DNA of 64,000 nt. Origin: Chryseobacterium candidae (GTDB lineage Bacteria; Bacteroidota; Bacteroidia; Flavobacteriales; Weeksellaceae). Positions 8,532 through 17,520 of this stretch are shown piece by piece; position 1 is the stretch's first letter; each line of letters starts with the position of its first letter. The notes under the pieces were generated by a model, which ran no database searches, was not told the DNA's origin, and saw only the letters and a list, made by a program, of their open reading frames with translations. The translations under genes and the position numbers were made by a program. The stretch covers positions 62,001 to 126,000 of the forward strand of contig NZ_SDLV01000015.1 of NCBI RefSeq assembly GCF_004916905.1, written 5' to 3'.

Positions 8532-8565
8532 TTTGCTTTTAACCGCACAAATTTAGTTATTTTTG
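8532..8565 (+). promoter_or_regulatory. Promoter for the 8570 methyltransferase, implying a leaderless mRNA
   Basis: TTTG (8532-8535), a 22-base spacer and TATTTTTG (8558-8565) match the Bacteroidota consensus. The start codon ATG begins only five bases after the -7 box, so transcription would start at or within a base or two of the A of the ATG. Confidence 0.7.
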
Positions 8566-8569
8566 CATT

Positions 8570-9295
8570 ATGGAATGGTTTGAATCTTGGTTTGATACCC
8601 CTTATTATCATTTGCTTTATAGCAACAGAGACTATACTGAAGCAGAAAACTTCATTACAAAGCTCACAGCGGACCTTCAGTTGCCGCCTCAGTCGAAAAT
8701 CATAGATCTTGCCTGCGGAAAGGGAAGACACTCTGTTTTCCTTAATAAATTAGGATATGATGTTTTGGGACTTGATCTTTCAAGACAAAGTATTGAATCT
8801 GACAAGCAATATGAAAATCAAACGCTGCTTTTTGAAGTTCATGATATGAGAAACCCGATTGATGCAGATCCTATGGATGCGGTATTCAACTTATTTACAA
8901 GTTTCGGGTATTTTGATAATGAAAGTGACGATAAAAAAGTATTCCAATCTGTTTACAACGTGCTGAAGCCCGGAGGATATTTTGTACTGGATTATCTGAA
9001 TGAAGAATTTGTAAGAAATACTTTAGTTCCTGAAACTACCATCACCCGTGGTGATATTGATTTTAAGATCCTGAAAAAGATTGAGGGCAGACACGTTATC
9101 AAAGACATCCGTTTTGAAGCAGACGGTAAACCGTTTCATTTCTTTGAAAAGGTAAAGCTTCACACACTGGAAGCTATTCACAATTATGCTTCCGAATGTG
9201 GTTTTGAAAGAATAAAAATCTGGGGAGATTATCAGCTGAATGAATTTAAAAAAGAAAACTCCCCGCGTTGCATCAATTTATTTAAGAAAAAATAA
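8570..9295 (+). CDS. Class I SAM-dependent methyltransferase, substrate unknown
   Basis: A 241-residue Rossmann methyltransferase. Motif I is IIDLACGKGRHSVFLNKLG (about residues 43-61), followed by the acidic LGLDLS strand and the NLFTSFGYF motif IV region. The MEWFESWFDTPYYHLLY opening is a conserved feature of a small Bacteroidota methyltransferase group. The substrate cannot be read from sequence. Its stop overlaps the start of the ZIP transporter by one base (TAATG), so the two are translationally coupled. Confidence 0.85.
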   Translation: MEWFESWFDTPYYHLLYSNRDYTEAENFITKLTADLQLPPQSKIIDLACGKGRHSVFLNKLGYDVLGLDLSRQSIESDKQYENQTLLFEVHDMRNPIDADPMDAVFNLFTSFGYFDNESDDKKVFQSVYNVLKPGGYFVLDYLNEEFVRNTLVPETTITRGDIDFKILKKIEGRHVIKDIRFEADGKPFHFFEKVKLHTLEAIHNYASECGFERIKIWGDYQLNEFKKENSPRCINLFKKK

Positions 9296-10023
9296 TGACA
9301 ACAGTACTTTTACTGATTTTAAGTGTTGTAACAGGAGTATTCCTTGGGAAACACTTTGGTAAAAAAGAAAAGCTGGCCAAAAATCTACTGATATTAAGTG
9401 CCGGTTTTTTGATTACGATCTGTCTCAATGAGGTCTTTCCACAGGTTTACACCTCTGCAGGAAGCAGCAGTCTTGGGATATTCGTCATCGGGGGAGTTCT
9501 TCTGCAGATGATTCTGGAAGTCCTTACCAAAGGCTTTGAACATGGCCACTTCCATCATCACAGTGAACATAATATCCTTCCCGTTGCTTTAATGGTGGGG
9601 TTATTCATCCATGCTTTTATTGAAGGAATTCCTCTAGCCAATGAAACACACGAGATGTCACCTTACCTTTGGGGAATTGTATTTCATAATCTTCCCATTT
9701 CATTTATTCTGGGAGCATTTTTATTTAACAGAAAAGGAGAATCCAAAAGTTCTTCATCCTATCCATCTATTCTCATTGTAGCCTTATTTGCATTGGCTTC
9801 TCCAATGGGAATGCTATTAGGTAATTATTTCAATCCCGATCTTCAGCCTTATTTTCTGGCTATCGTAGGAGGAATTTTCCTTCATATTTCATCCGTAATC
9901 ATTTTTGAAAGCAATAAAAATCACAATATAGACTGGATAAAAATCGGGATGGTTATTTTGGGAGTTTCACTTGCATTGATGATGCATGTTGTCCATCAAC
10001 ATCCCACTGCTCATTCTCACTAA
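9295..10023 (+). CDS. ZIP family divalent metal transporter
   Basis: The 242-residue inner-membrane protein has about seven or eight hydrophobic segments. A histidine-rich cytoplasmic loop (HGHFHHHSEHN, about residues 82-92) is followed by the ZIP signature helices with HAFIEGIPLANETHE and HNLPISFILGAF, which carry the metal-binding His/Glu residues. ZIP proteins import zinc or other divalent metals. It is coupled by a one-base overlap to the methyltransferase upstream and ends at a terminator. No zinc operator is visible, and the shared promoter lies before the methyltransferase. Confidence 0.9.
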   Translation: MTTVLLLILSVVTGVFLGKHFGKKEKLAKNLLILSAGFLITICLNEVFPQVYTSAGSSSLGIFVIGGVLLQMILEVLTKGFEHGHFHHHSEHNILPVALMVGLFIHAFIEGIPLANETHEMSPYLWGIVFHNLPISFILGAFLFNRKGESKSSSSYPSILIVALFALASPMGMLLGNYFNPDLQPYFLAIVGGIFLHISSVIIFESNKNHNIDWIKIGMVILGVSLALMMHVVHQHPTAHSH

Positions 10024-10027
10024 ATAC

Positions 10028-10056
10028 AAAAAAGCTTCGAAATCCGGAGCTTTTTT
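10028..10056 (+). terminator. Terminator of the methyltransferase-ZIP operon
   Basis: AAAAAAGCTTC and GGAGCTTTTTT (10028-10038, 10046-10056) form an 11-base-pair stem with one wobble pair and a T-rich 3' side. Confidence 0.85.
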
Positions 10057-10186
10057 ATTTCCATTTTGTATTAATGGCCATGTTTTCCACGATCATTATC
10101 CTTAATCTTCACTCATAACACTTTAGACAAATAAGTTAAAATTCATTTTTTTAAAAATATTTTACATACAAAAATAAATAAAAATT

Positions 10187-10220
10187 AAATGTTTACGTCA
10201 TAAAATAAAATTAAACATTT
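10187..10220. promoter_or_regulatory. Inverted repeat upstream of the SusC/SusD pair
   Basis: AAATGTTTA (10187-10195) and TAAACATTT (10212-10220) are perfect 9-base arms separated by 16 bases, followed by further TTAACATT direct repeats up to 10240. They lie about 80-115 bases before the susC-like start in very AT-rich DNA. A regulator site is plausible but not identified. Confidence 0.35.
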
Positions 10221-10301
10221 TGTTTAACATTTTTTAACATATATGTAACAACCATACATTGTTTTTTGTACATTAGCCACATTACCATCACTTAAAAATG
10301 T

Positions 10302-13040
10302 ATGAAAAGACAAAAAAGATTTACAACATCAGTCTGTTTTTTTTTGATGACCGGTTTTATAGCGGCTCAGACCACGAAGAAAACAGATTCTTTAGAAGAA
10401 AAAAAAATTGATGACATTGTAATTATCGGTTACAAGGCACAGAAAAAATCCAGCCTTACAGCTGCTGTTTCTGTTATTTCCGACAAAAAACTCCAGGATT
10501 CCAATACCCCAAGCGTATCCGGTCTTCTGCAGGGAAAAGCTGCCGGAGTTCAGGTTTTGCCTGGCGGAGGTGCTGCAGGTTCTGTAGCTACTGTAAAAAT
10601 CAGGGGTACTTCTACTATCAATGGTCCCAGTTCTGCCCTCTGGGTGGTGGATGGTGTAGTAATGCCCTATGCCCCCAACCTGGATCCTAATCAGATTGAA
10701 AGTATCAATATCTTAAAAGACGCTGCCTCTACAGCCTTGTATGGATCCAAAGCCGCCAATGGTATTGTACAGGTGTTTACCAAATCGGGAAATTCAGGAA
10801 AAGGAACATTAAGTGTTTCTCTTACTAATTCTTTTAATGTGTTTAACAACGGGCGCTTCAAACTTATGAACGGAACGCAGCTCTATGATTATTTCACCTC
10901 ATTAAAAGACGCACCGAAAATCCCTGAAACACTTAGAAACGATGGCTACAACTGGCTGAAAGATGGCACACAAACAGGAGCGGTACAAAGTTATACTATT
11001 GATTTCAAAGGTGGGTCAGATCATTCCAAAACCTATATTTCAGGAAATTATTATAATGAAACCGGAACAGTGAAAGGAGATGAATATAACAGGCTCTCGT
11101 TCAGAATCAATCATGAACAGACCATAAAACCGTGGCTGATACTGAAACCCAAAGTCAGCTTATCCTATACCACAGGAAAAGACACTCAGGCTTCACTGTA
11201 TCAAATGTACCTTAATATGCCATGGGACAATCCCAGAGATGCCAATGGAAATCTGATCGGGGTGGATGAGGATTACACAGATTGGTATGGAAGGGACAAA
11301 AGTAATTATCTTTATGACCTTCAATGGAACTATGGTAAAAGCAACCGGCTGGATCTCATAGGAAATCTGGATGCCGAAATCAGGTTTACCGATTATCTCA
11401 AATTCATCACTACGAACAATGTTACCTACAAAAACTATGATGACATGTACTATACCGATCCCAGATCGATCAGTGGAACAAGTAATAAAGGGAAACTAAC
11501 AGAAAATTACCAAAAAGATATCAGCAAATTTTTCAATCAGATGCTGAGATTTGATAAAGATTTTGGAAGTCATAACATCAATGCATTAGCTGCGTATGAA
11601 TATACCGACAGATTCTATAAGGAATCAAAAGCAGGTGTTTACGGTGTAGTACCTGATACAGAAATTTTTAATACCGGAGCCACCACAGGAGAAAAACCCA
11701 AGGGAAGAAAGCTTGACCGCGCCTATAATGCTTTCCTGTTTAACGCCGAATATGTATATAACAAAAAATATTTTATCCAGGGATCTTTAAGAAGCGAATC
11801 ATCTTCTGCATTCGGTGCCAGCAAAAGAAACGGCTTATTCTATGCATATAGTGTAGGATGGAATATTCATAAAGAAAAATTTTTCAAAGTAAAGCCTGTT
11901 AACGAGTGGAAATTACGAGCAAGCAGGGGACTTGTAGGAAACACCCCATATCCGGATTACGGATGGCAGGACCTATACAGACTTACAGAGAAATATAACG
12001 GACAGATAGGAGCAACATGGTACCAGCTGGGTAACTCTGAACTAACCTGGGAATCTATCTATCAGAATAATATCGGGACGGATATCAGAGCGTTTAACAA
12101 CAGGCTGACTTTAAACATTGATTATTTTAGTAATAAAACGAAAAACTTACTGATGCTTGTTCCTTTATCCTCACTGACAGGTGTTGACAAACAGTACCTG
12201 AATATAGGTGATGTTAAAAACCAAGGCTGGGAGTTCAATGTAAATTATTCCATTATCCGCTCAAAAGATGTCAGCTGGGATTTGGGATTCAATATCAGCA
12301 CTTATAAAAACCACGTGCTTTCAACCCGAAACAACGGTACACAGATATTGGACAACTACCAAGTAGCAATGCCCGGATATGATGTATCCTCTTTCTATAT
12401 GAGAAAGTGGCTGGGGGTAAATCCGGACAATGGCGAAGGCCAGTGGGAAGTGATAAATCCGGACGGAAGCAGAAGTGCAACTTCAAAATACAATCTGGCT
12501 ACCATACAGGTAGTAGGAGCTACCACACCGGATTATTATGGTTCTGTAAGCACCAATCTGAATGTTAAAAATTTCTATCTTGCCGCGAATCTTTATTTCT
12601 CACAGGGCGGGCAGGTATATAACTCGTACAGGGAATTGTTTGATTCAGATGGCGCCTATCCTTATTATAACCAGATGGAATTACAGAATGGATGGACAAG
12701 ATGGGAAAAGCCGGGAGATATCGCAACCCATCCGACTGCTGTATATAACAATAACTCATTAACCAATAAGACTTCGTCACGTTATCTGGAAGATGCCAGC
12801 TTCGTCAAATTAAGATCCCTCAGAATAGGATATAATTTACCGGCATCCCTAACAGAAAAGATGAAAATAAAATCAGCGAATATCTATATTATGGGTGAGA
12901 ATTTGTTTACCATCACCAAATTCTCCGGTGTGGATCCGGAAATTGGTAATGCAGATGATCAAAACAGCTATTCCGGCAATGCAGGAGCCATATATCCTAT
13001 CCCAAGAAGATTTTCCTTAGGCTTAAACTTTTCTTTTTAA
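10302..13040 (+). CDS. SusC/RagA family TonB-dependent outer membrane transporter
   Basis: The 912-residue protein has a signal peptide (cleavage near AAQ, residues 20-22), a short linker with the TonB-box-like IDDIVIIGYKAQ, a plug domain (about 50-165, with SVSGLLQGKAAGVQV and STALYGSKAANGIVQV), and a 22-strand barrel ending in the aromatic LGLNFSF. SusC proteins import oligosaccharides, peptides or other nutrients with a SusD lid. Unlike many SusC proteins it lacks the N-terminal CarboxypepD_reg-like domain, which explains the shorter length. The SusD partner follows after nine bases. No glycosidase, peptidase or anti-sigma gene is adjacent, so the nutrient is unknown. Confidence 0.93.
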   Translation: MKRQKRFTTSVCFFLMTGFIAAQTTKKTDSLEEKKIDDIVIIGYKAQKKSSLTAAVSVISDKKLQDSNTPSVSGLLQGKAAGVQVLPGGGAAGSVATVKIRGTSTINGPSSALWVVDGVVMPYAPNLDPNQIESINILKDAASTALYGSKAANGIVQVFTKSGNSGKGTLSVSLTNSFNVFNNGRFKLMNGTQLYDYFTSLKDAPKIPETLRNDGYNWLKDGTQTGAVQSYTIDFKGGSDHSKTYISGNYYNETGTVKGDEYNRLSFRINHEQTIKPWLILKPKVSLSYTTGKDTQASLYQMYLNMPWDNPRDANGNLIGVDEDYTDWYGRDKSNYLYDLQWNYGKSNRLDLIGNLDAEIRFTDYLKFITTNNVTYKNYDDMYYTDPRSISGTSNKGKLTENYQKDISKFFNQMLRFDKDFGSHNINALAAYEYTDRFYKESKAGVYGVVPDTEIFNTGATTGEKPKGRKLDRAYNAFLFNAEYVYNKKYFIQGSLRSESSSAFGASKRNGLFYAYSVGWNIHKEKFFKVKPVNEWKLRASRGLVGNTPYPDYGWQDLYRLTEKYNGQIGATWYQLGNSELTWESIYQNNIGTDIRAFNNRLTLNIDYFSNKTKNLLMLVPLSSLTGVDKQYLNIGDVKNQGWEFNVNYSIIRSKDVSWDLGFNISTYKNHVLSTRNNGTQILDNYQVAMPGYDVSSFYMRKWLGVNPDNGEGQWEVINPDGSRSATSKYNLATIQVVGATTPDYYGSVSTNLNVKNFYLAANLYFSQGGQVYNSYRELFDSDGAYPYYNQMELQNGWTRWEKPGDIATHPTAVYNNNSLTNKTSSRYLEDASFVKLRSLRIGYNLPASLTEKMKIKSANIYIMGENLFTITKFSGVDPEIGNADDQNSYSGNAGAIYPIPRRFSLGLNFSF

Positions 13041-13049
13041 AAAATAATT

Positions 13050-14702
13050 ATGAAAAAAATACTTATTCCCCTTCTCATAGTAGCATTGACGGCATGTAAT
13101 ATAGACCGCTCACCATATGATTCAAAAGAATCTGATGTTATCCTGGCGGATGCAACAGGACTGAAGACCATCACATTAGGAAATTATGCATTGCTTAAAG
13201 GTGATGCCGACGGCGGTGGCTTTTACAACAACCTCTATAGAATCAGTGAATATGGAGGTGATAATATTAATATCAGCGGAACCACCAGTGATTCATTCTT
13301 TTATTATTACAACTATAAAAGTATTAAAAACAATGACCGTACCAATATCATCTGGAACTCAGGGTATAAAGCTATCATTGGCTGCAACAGAGTTATTTCA
13401 AAGACCACTGAGGGAAAAGATGCACAAACAGATCACCTCATAGGCGAAAACTATTTCCTGAGAGCCTATGTATACTTTTCTATGGTCAATGTATTCGGAA
13501 GACCTTATAATCAGGGGACAGGCAATGCCGGAATACCTCTAAAATTATCTGATGACGTCAACGATTTGCCTGCCAGAGCCACTGTGGGAGAAATATACAA
13601 TCAGGTAATAAGCGACCTTCTGAAGGCTGAGAAACTCATGACAGTTGATAAAGCCAATATCTATGGATCAAAAGAAACAGCACAGGCTTTACTTTCCAGG
13701 GTCTATCTTTACATGGAAAATAATGATAAAGCGATAGAATATGCAGATAAAGTTATCAATTCCGGGAGATACGCACTTCTGTCTAAAGCTGAACTGCCTT
13801 CTTATGCTACCAAAACACCAGAAAACAATAAAGAAACCATTTTTGCATTTAAATATAATAAAGATGGTGACTACAGCAATGGCTGGTACACTATAGGCTC
13901 TATGTATGCCACCATACAGAATGTAGGCTGGGGTGAAATGTACGCTTCTTCCACTTATCTGGATCTTATCAATCAGAATCCTGAGGATGCAAGACTGAAG
14001 TTTATTTCTCCAAAATACAGCAGTCCGGCAGTTCCTGTAGCATACTGGGTACAAAAAGGAATCAGCTCATCAGGTTCCGCAACCTACAGCTATCAATTCC
14101 AAAATACTTTCCAGCAGAACGGAAATACTTATTTCACGATGAATAATATCAATTACCTGGTACAATCTGAGGCAGCGCCCAATAAAACAAACTATTATTT
14201 CGTTAACGCAGCCGGTGAAAAAACTTATGTATATCTGGATAATGACATGGATAAAAGAAACGGCTATCCTAAATTTTATGTTTTAAAATGTTCATTACAG
14301 GAAGGTGTTCCGCAATTGTGGTCTCCGGTCATTATAAGACTGGCCGAAATATATCTGAACAGAGCCGAAGCCTATGCGAAAAAAGGAAATATAGCTTCTG
14401 CACTTGCAGATGTAAATACCATCAGAACAAGAGCCGGAATACCTGTATATAATTCAGTTCCTGCAGGACAGACCATTCTGGACGCTGTTCTACAGGAAAG
14501 AAGGCTGGAAATGGCTTTTGAAGGACATAGAAGATACGATGTCTTCCGAAATAAACTGGATCTGGACAGACAATATCCCGGCACCCATTTAAGCGGAAAT
14601 AACGCCTTTTATACGGTACCTTATACCCATAACAGAGTGGTAGAATATATTCCTGAGCAGCAGATCCAGATCCAGCCAAATCTTGTGCAAAATCCGGATT
14701 AA
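13050..14702 (+). CDS. SusD/RagB family surface lipoprotein
   Basis: The 550-residue protein begins with a lipoprotein signal ending LTAC (cysteine 16), so it is lipid-anchored on the outer membrane. The SusD layout is seen: an N-terminal helical part with HLIGENYFLRAYVYFSMVNVFG, TPR-like helices, and the C-terminal EIYLNRAEAYAKKGNIASALADVNTIRTRAG followed by ERRLEMAFEGHRRYDVFR. It would form the lid of the SusC transporter immediately upstream. The two are one operon, closed by a 12-base-pair terminator. Substrate unknown. Confidence 0.93.
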   Translation: MKKILIPLLIVALTACNIDRSPYDSKESDVILADATGLKTITLGNYALLKGDADGGGFYNNLYRISEYGGDNINISGTTSDSFFYYYNYKSIKNNDRTNIIWNSGYKAIIGCNRVISKTTEGKDAQTDHLIGENYFLRAYVYFSMVNVFGRPYNQGTGNAGIPLKLSDDVNDLPARATVGEIYNQVISDLLKAEKLMTVDKANIYGSKETAQALLSRVYLYMENNDKAIEYADKVINSGRYALLSKAELPSYATKTPENNKETIFAFKYNKDGDYSNGWYTIGSMYATIQNVGWGEMYASSTYLDLINQNPEDARLKFISPKYSSPAVPVAYWVQKGISSSGSATYSYQFQNTFQQNGNTYFTMNNINYLVQSEAAPNKTNYYFVNAAGEKTYVYLDNDMDKRNGYPKFYVLKCSLQEGVPQLWSPVIIRLAEIYLNRAEAYAKKGNIASALADVNTIRTRAGIPVYNSVPAGQTILDAVLQERRLEMAFEGHRRYDVFRNKLDLDRQYPGTHLSGNNAFYTVPYTHNRVVEYIPEQQIQIQPNLVQNPD

Positions 14703-14758
14703 AAAATGGATATACATATATTTTTATTGTATATGAACATGAGACAAAATCAACAAAG

Positions 14759-14791
14759 AACAGGCTGTCCAAAATTTTAGGACAGCCTGTT
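14759..14791. terminator. Bidirectional terminator between susD-like and porin genes
   Basis: AACAGGCTGTCC (14759-14770) pairs perfectly with 14780-14791 around a 9-base AAAATTTTA loop. It lies between convergent genes and can serve both. Confidence 0.85.
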
Positions 14792-14820
14792 TGTATATTT
14801 GATATTTTTAAAGCATCAGA

Positions 14821-16230
14821 CTAGAATTTCCATCCTAAAGTAAGGAAGAAATTATTTCTGTTGTTTTTCACATTACTTACAGCATAATCCGGACTTTCAA
14901 TAATTTTACTCGAAGAATAATATGATGAATCAAAATTATCTCCCATATATCCTCTCATAAAAGGATTTACATATTTGGAAGAGATATTCTGATAAGATGC
15001 ATCGATATAGAATGATTTGAAATCATATCCAATACCGAAAGAAAGTGTATTTCTGTCACTTAGCATAAGATTGTCGTAAGACTCATCTCCCACAGTGCCT
15101 GCATCATTAAATCTACTGATTGTAAGGGCATCAAAAGGACTTGATTGGTAAGAGTATCCTCCTCTCAGTCTGAACTGCTGTACTCTGTACTCAGCTCCCA
15201 CTCTTACTTCTGAAAGATTCTTGTAGTTTTCTTTGAAGAAATCATTCAACTCTCTTTCTGCTCCTCCATATACTTTATAATCAGGTTTTGTAAGTCCAAG
15301 GGTATAATCAACATTCAATGAGAAGTTTTTACTTGCTACGAAGGCAGCACTCACCGTTGCTTTAAGCGGTGAAGTAAACTTTCTATTCTCAGCTCCTATA
15401 TCATCTCCGTAAACAGCATCATTATAGAAATAATAATTTCTGTCTATCGTCCAGAAAGTAGGAGTTTCAAGAGAAGCTCCGACTCTGAAGTTAGGACTCA
15501 ACTTTCCGATCACCCCTAATGAAGCAGAAAAACCAGAAGATCTTTCTGAGTACGGAGTATCCTGCTTACTGAATGCTTCTGTAGAACCATTGGCAATGTT
15601 TCGGTACAATAAAGTATCATACTGATCCAATGAAGCATTGAAAAAATTGAAACCTGCTCCTAAATATAAATTATGATTATAGTTCGCTCCAACCCCAAAA
15701 CTCATCTTTGACAAGTTACCATATCTTTCATACATATGCCCCGCTAATGCAGCATCTTTGGTAATATCATCCTTGTCAAAAGCATAAACAATATTATTAT
15801 TTCCCGGAGACTGGATTACATTATCCAGTGTCTGGTTAGAAAAATTAATACCAATATTGATAAACTTCCATCCGGTTTCTGTCATCAAAGGAAAAGCAAT
15901 TACACCTCCTGCATTCCCAAGGTCTCCTCTGGTTTTGCTATAATCTATTGTAGATCCTCCTAAAGTACTTTTGTTTTTATTTCCTAAAATAGATAAAGTT
16001 CCTGAAACCTCACCTGAAATAGCTACTCCTAAACCTGCCGGGTTCGTAAGCAAAGAGTTTGCATCACCACCCAGCGCACCATTAGCTCCAGCCATCGCAT
16101 TAAACTTAGCTGATCCCACCATAGGAGTACTTGAATAAACCTCTACCGTATTTCTTATGACAGAAACATCCTGAGCCTGCGCATAAAATGCAGCAGAAAT
16201 GCTCATTAATACTAAAGATTTTTTTAACAT
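14821..16230 (-). CDS. OmpP1/FadL/PorV-like outer membrane barrel protein
   Basis: A 469-residue protein with a signal peptide (cleavage after AQAQ, about residue 20) and a long array of alternating beta strands ending in LTLGWKF, a typical outer-membrane C terminus. The N-terminal GSAKFNAMAGANGALGGDANSLLTNPAGLG segment matches the FadL/TodX family hatch region found in Bacteroidota porins that carry hydrophobic compounds. It could alternatively be related to the T9SS shuttle PorV. It is 30 bases downstream of the unusual Gly/Trp-rich lipoprotein gene on the same strand, so the two are likely co-transcribed. Confidence 0.8.
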   Translation of the reverse strand: MLKKSLVLMSISAAFYAQAQDVSVIRNTVEVYSSTPMVGSAKFNAMAGANGALGGDANSLLTNPAGLGVAISGEVSGTLSILGNKNKSTLGGSTIDYSKTRGDLGNAGGVIAFPLMTETGWKFINIGINFSNQTLDNVIQSPGNNNIVYAFDKDDITKDAALAGHMYERYGNLSKMSFGVGANYNHNLYLGAGFNFFNASLDQYDTLLYRNIANGSTEAFSKQDTPYSERSSGFSASLGVIGKLSPNFRVGASLETPTFWTIDRNYYFYNDAVYGDDIGAENRKFTSPLKATVSAAFVASKNFSLNVDYTLGLTKPDYKVYGGAERELNDFFKENYKNLSEVRVGAEYRVQQFRLRGGYSYQSSPFDALTISRFNDAGTVGDESYDNLMLSDRNTLSFGIGYDFKSFYIDASYQNISSKYVNPFMRGYMGDNFDSSYYSSSKIIESPDYAVSNVKNNRNNFFLTLGWKF

Positions 16231-16260
16231 TATTTTTTAATAGTTTATTAATTTAAGAAA

Positions 16261-17376
16261 TTATCTGAAGCCACCTCTGCCTCCGCCGCCGGATCTCATT
16301 CCGCCGCCTGAAGAACCACCTCTGAAGCCGCCGCCACCGGAGTTGAAGCCGCCACTAGATCTGAAACCTCCTGAATCATTAGATCTGAAGCCTCCGTTAT
16401 TATTGTTATATCTTGGCTGTGGCTGCTGATAATTGTAATTAGGTCTTGTTTGTGGCGCAGAGTTACGGAATCCGCCGTTAGATTGTGTATTTCTGAAACC
16501 TCCTGAATTACCGTTTCTAAAGCCTCCTGAATTGCTGTTTCTGAATCCGCCGTTACTGTTTCTGAAACCACCATTTGAGTTAGAATCTCTGAAACCACCG
16601 TTATTATTAGTGTTTCTGAAGCCTCCATTATTATTTCTGAAACCTGAGTTAGCAGTATTAGTCCTGTAAACTGCATTGGCTACGCCTGTATTCTGGAATC
16701 CGCCTCCGCTGATACCGCTTCTTCTGTAAACAGGTCTGTTGTAGTAGCCACCACCCCAGTAACCTCCTCCGTATCCCCAATATGGGTTTCCGTAGTATCC
16801 GCCCCAGAATGGATCATAATATCCTCCATAACCATATCCCCAGTATGGGCTTCCCCATCCGTAAGAGCCTCCCCAGCCCCATCCGAATGATCCGCCCCAA
16901 CCCCAGGACATGCTTGCTCCCCAGCCCCAGCCACGGTTCATACCCCAACCCCAATATGGGCTGTAACCACCATACCATCCCCAAGGAGAACCCCATCCCC
17001 ATGAGTTATCATAGTAGTTCGTCTGAGAACCTGCATAAAGTCCCCAATCTGAGTCTGTAGCATTGGTATTCCAGTTTGTATTGGTACCACTCCAGTCGTT
17101 ATATCTGTTTTCCTGCTCTCTGGAATTCGTTTGTGCATTCTGAATTACATTGGAATCCTGATAGTAGTCATAATATTCTCCTACTCTGTTTCCGCTATCA
17201 TTAATGATAACTCCTTCAGGTAGCGTATCCTTATTGGGGTCGTAATACACCCCGTCTGTCTCGCTATACCCTCCCATCTGAGCACCACAAGACACAAGCA
17301 ATAATCCGCCTGATATGGCTAATATCCCTTTGGATCTTAGCAGACCAAGCAAATTTTTATGTATATTTCTTTTCAT
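16261..17376 (-). CDS. Low-complexity Gly/Trp/Tyr- and GGFR-repeat lipoprotein of unknown function
   Basis: A 371-residue protein with a lipoprotein signal ending LLVSC (about residue 30). Three regions follow: an Asp/Asn/Tyr-rich part (about 31-125), a central block dominated by Trp, Gly and Tyr (about 125-220, with many GWGW, YWG and GGY units), and a C-terminal Gly/Asn/Ser/Arg block containing eleven GGFR units and ending in GGFR itself. There is no recognisable enzyme domain. Base composition is richer in G and C than its neighbours because of Gly and Trp codons. It precedes an outer-membrane barrel gene by 30 bases, suggesting an envelope partner. Frames on both strands inside it are shadows. 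Confidence 0.8.
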   Translation of the reverse strand: MKRNIHKNLLGLLRSKGILAISGGLLLVSCGAQMGGYSETDGVYYDPNKDTLPEGVIINDSGNRVGEYYDYYQDSNVIQNAQTNSREQENRYNDWSGTNTNWNTNATDSDWGLYAGSQTNYYDNSWGWGSPWGWYGGYSPYWGWGMNRGWGWGASMSWGWGGSFGWGWGGSYGWGSPYWGYGYGGYYDPFWGGYYGNPYWGYGGGYWGGGYYNRPVYRRSGISGGGFQNTGVANAVYRTNTANSGFRNNNGGFRNTNNNGGFRDSNSNGGFRNSNGGFRNSNSGGFRNGNSGGFRNTQSNGGFRNSAPQTRPNYNYQQPQPRYNNNNGGFRSNDSGGFRSSGGFNSGGGGFRGGSSGGGMRSGGGGRGGFR

Positions 17377-17403
17377 GATAACGTAAAAATTTTTAATTTA
17401 AAT

Positions 17404-17475
17404 TATATTTGCAATCTGTACCAAAAATGTACCAAAATACTGGTAAAAAAATCTATCAAAAATAGATTTTTATTT
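17404..17475 (+). promoter_or_regulatory. proS promoter element and leader hairpin
   Basis: The -7 box TATATTTG is at 17404-17411; no clear -33 box is seen. In the roughly 105-base leader, AAAAATCTAT (17446-17455) pairs with ATAGATTTTT (17462-17471), a 10-base-pair hairpin followed by ATTTTT. A 12-codon ORF (17428-17466) ends in its loop but has no proline codons. The hairpin could attenuate proS transcription; this is speculative. Confidence 0.4.
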
Positions 17476-17520
17476 TTAGATAACAATAATGTACAAAAGT
17501 TAAAAAAATTTAAAAAAATA

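Noticed and set aside
16296..17138. Several long ORFs in other frames of the Gly/Trp-rich lipoprotein gene
   Set aside because: They are by-products of repetitive GG-rich codons; only the frame with the lipoprotein signal has a plausible start and coherent composition.
17359..17520. N-terminal extension of prolyl-tRNA synthetase
   Set aside because: It covers the promoter -7 box and leader hairpin, and the conserved ProS N terminus starts at 17521.
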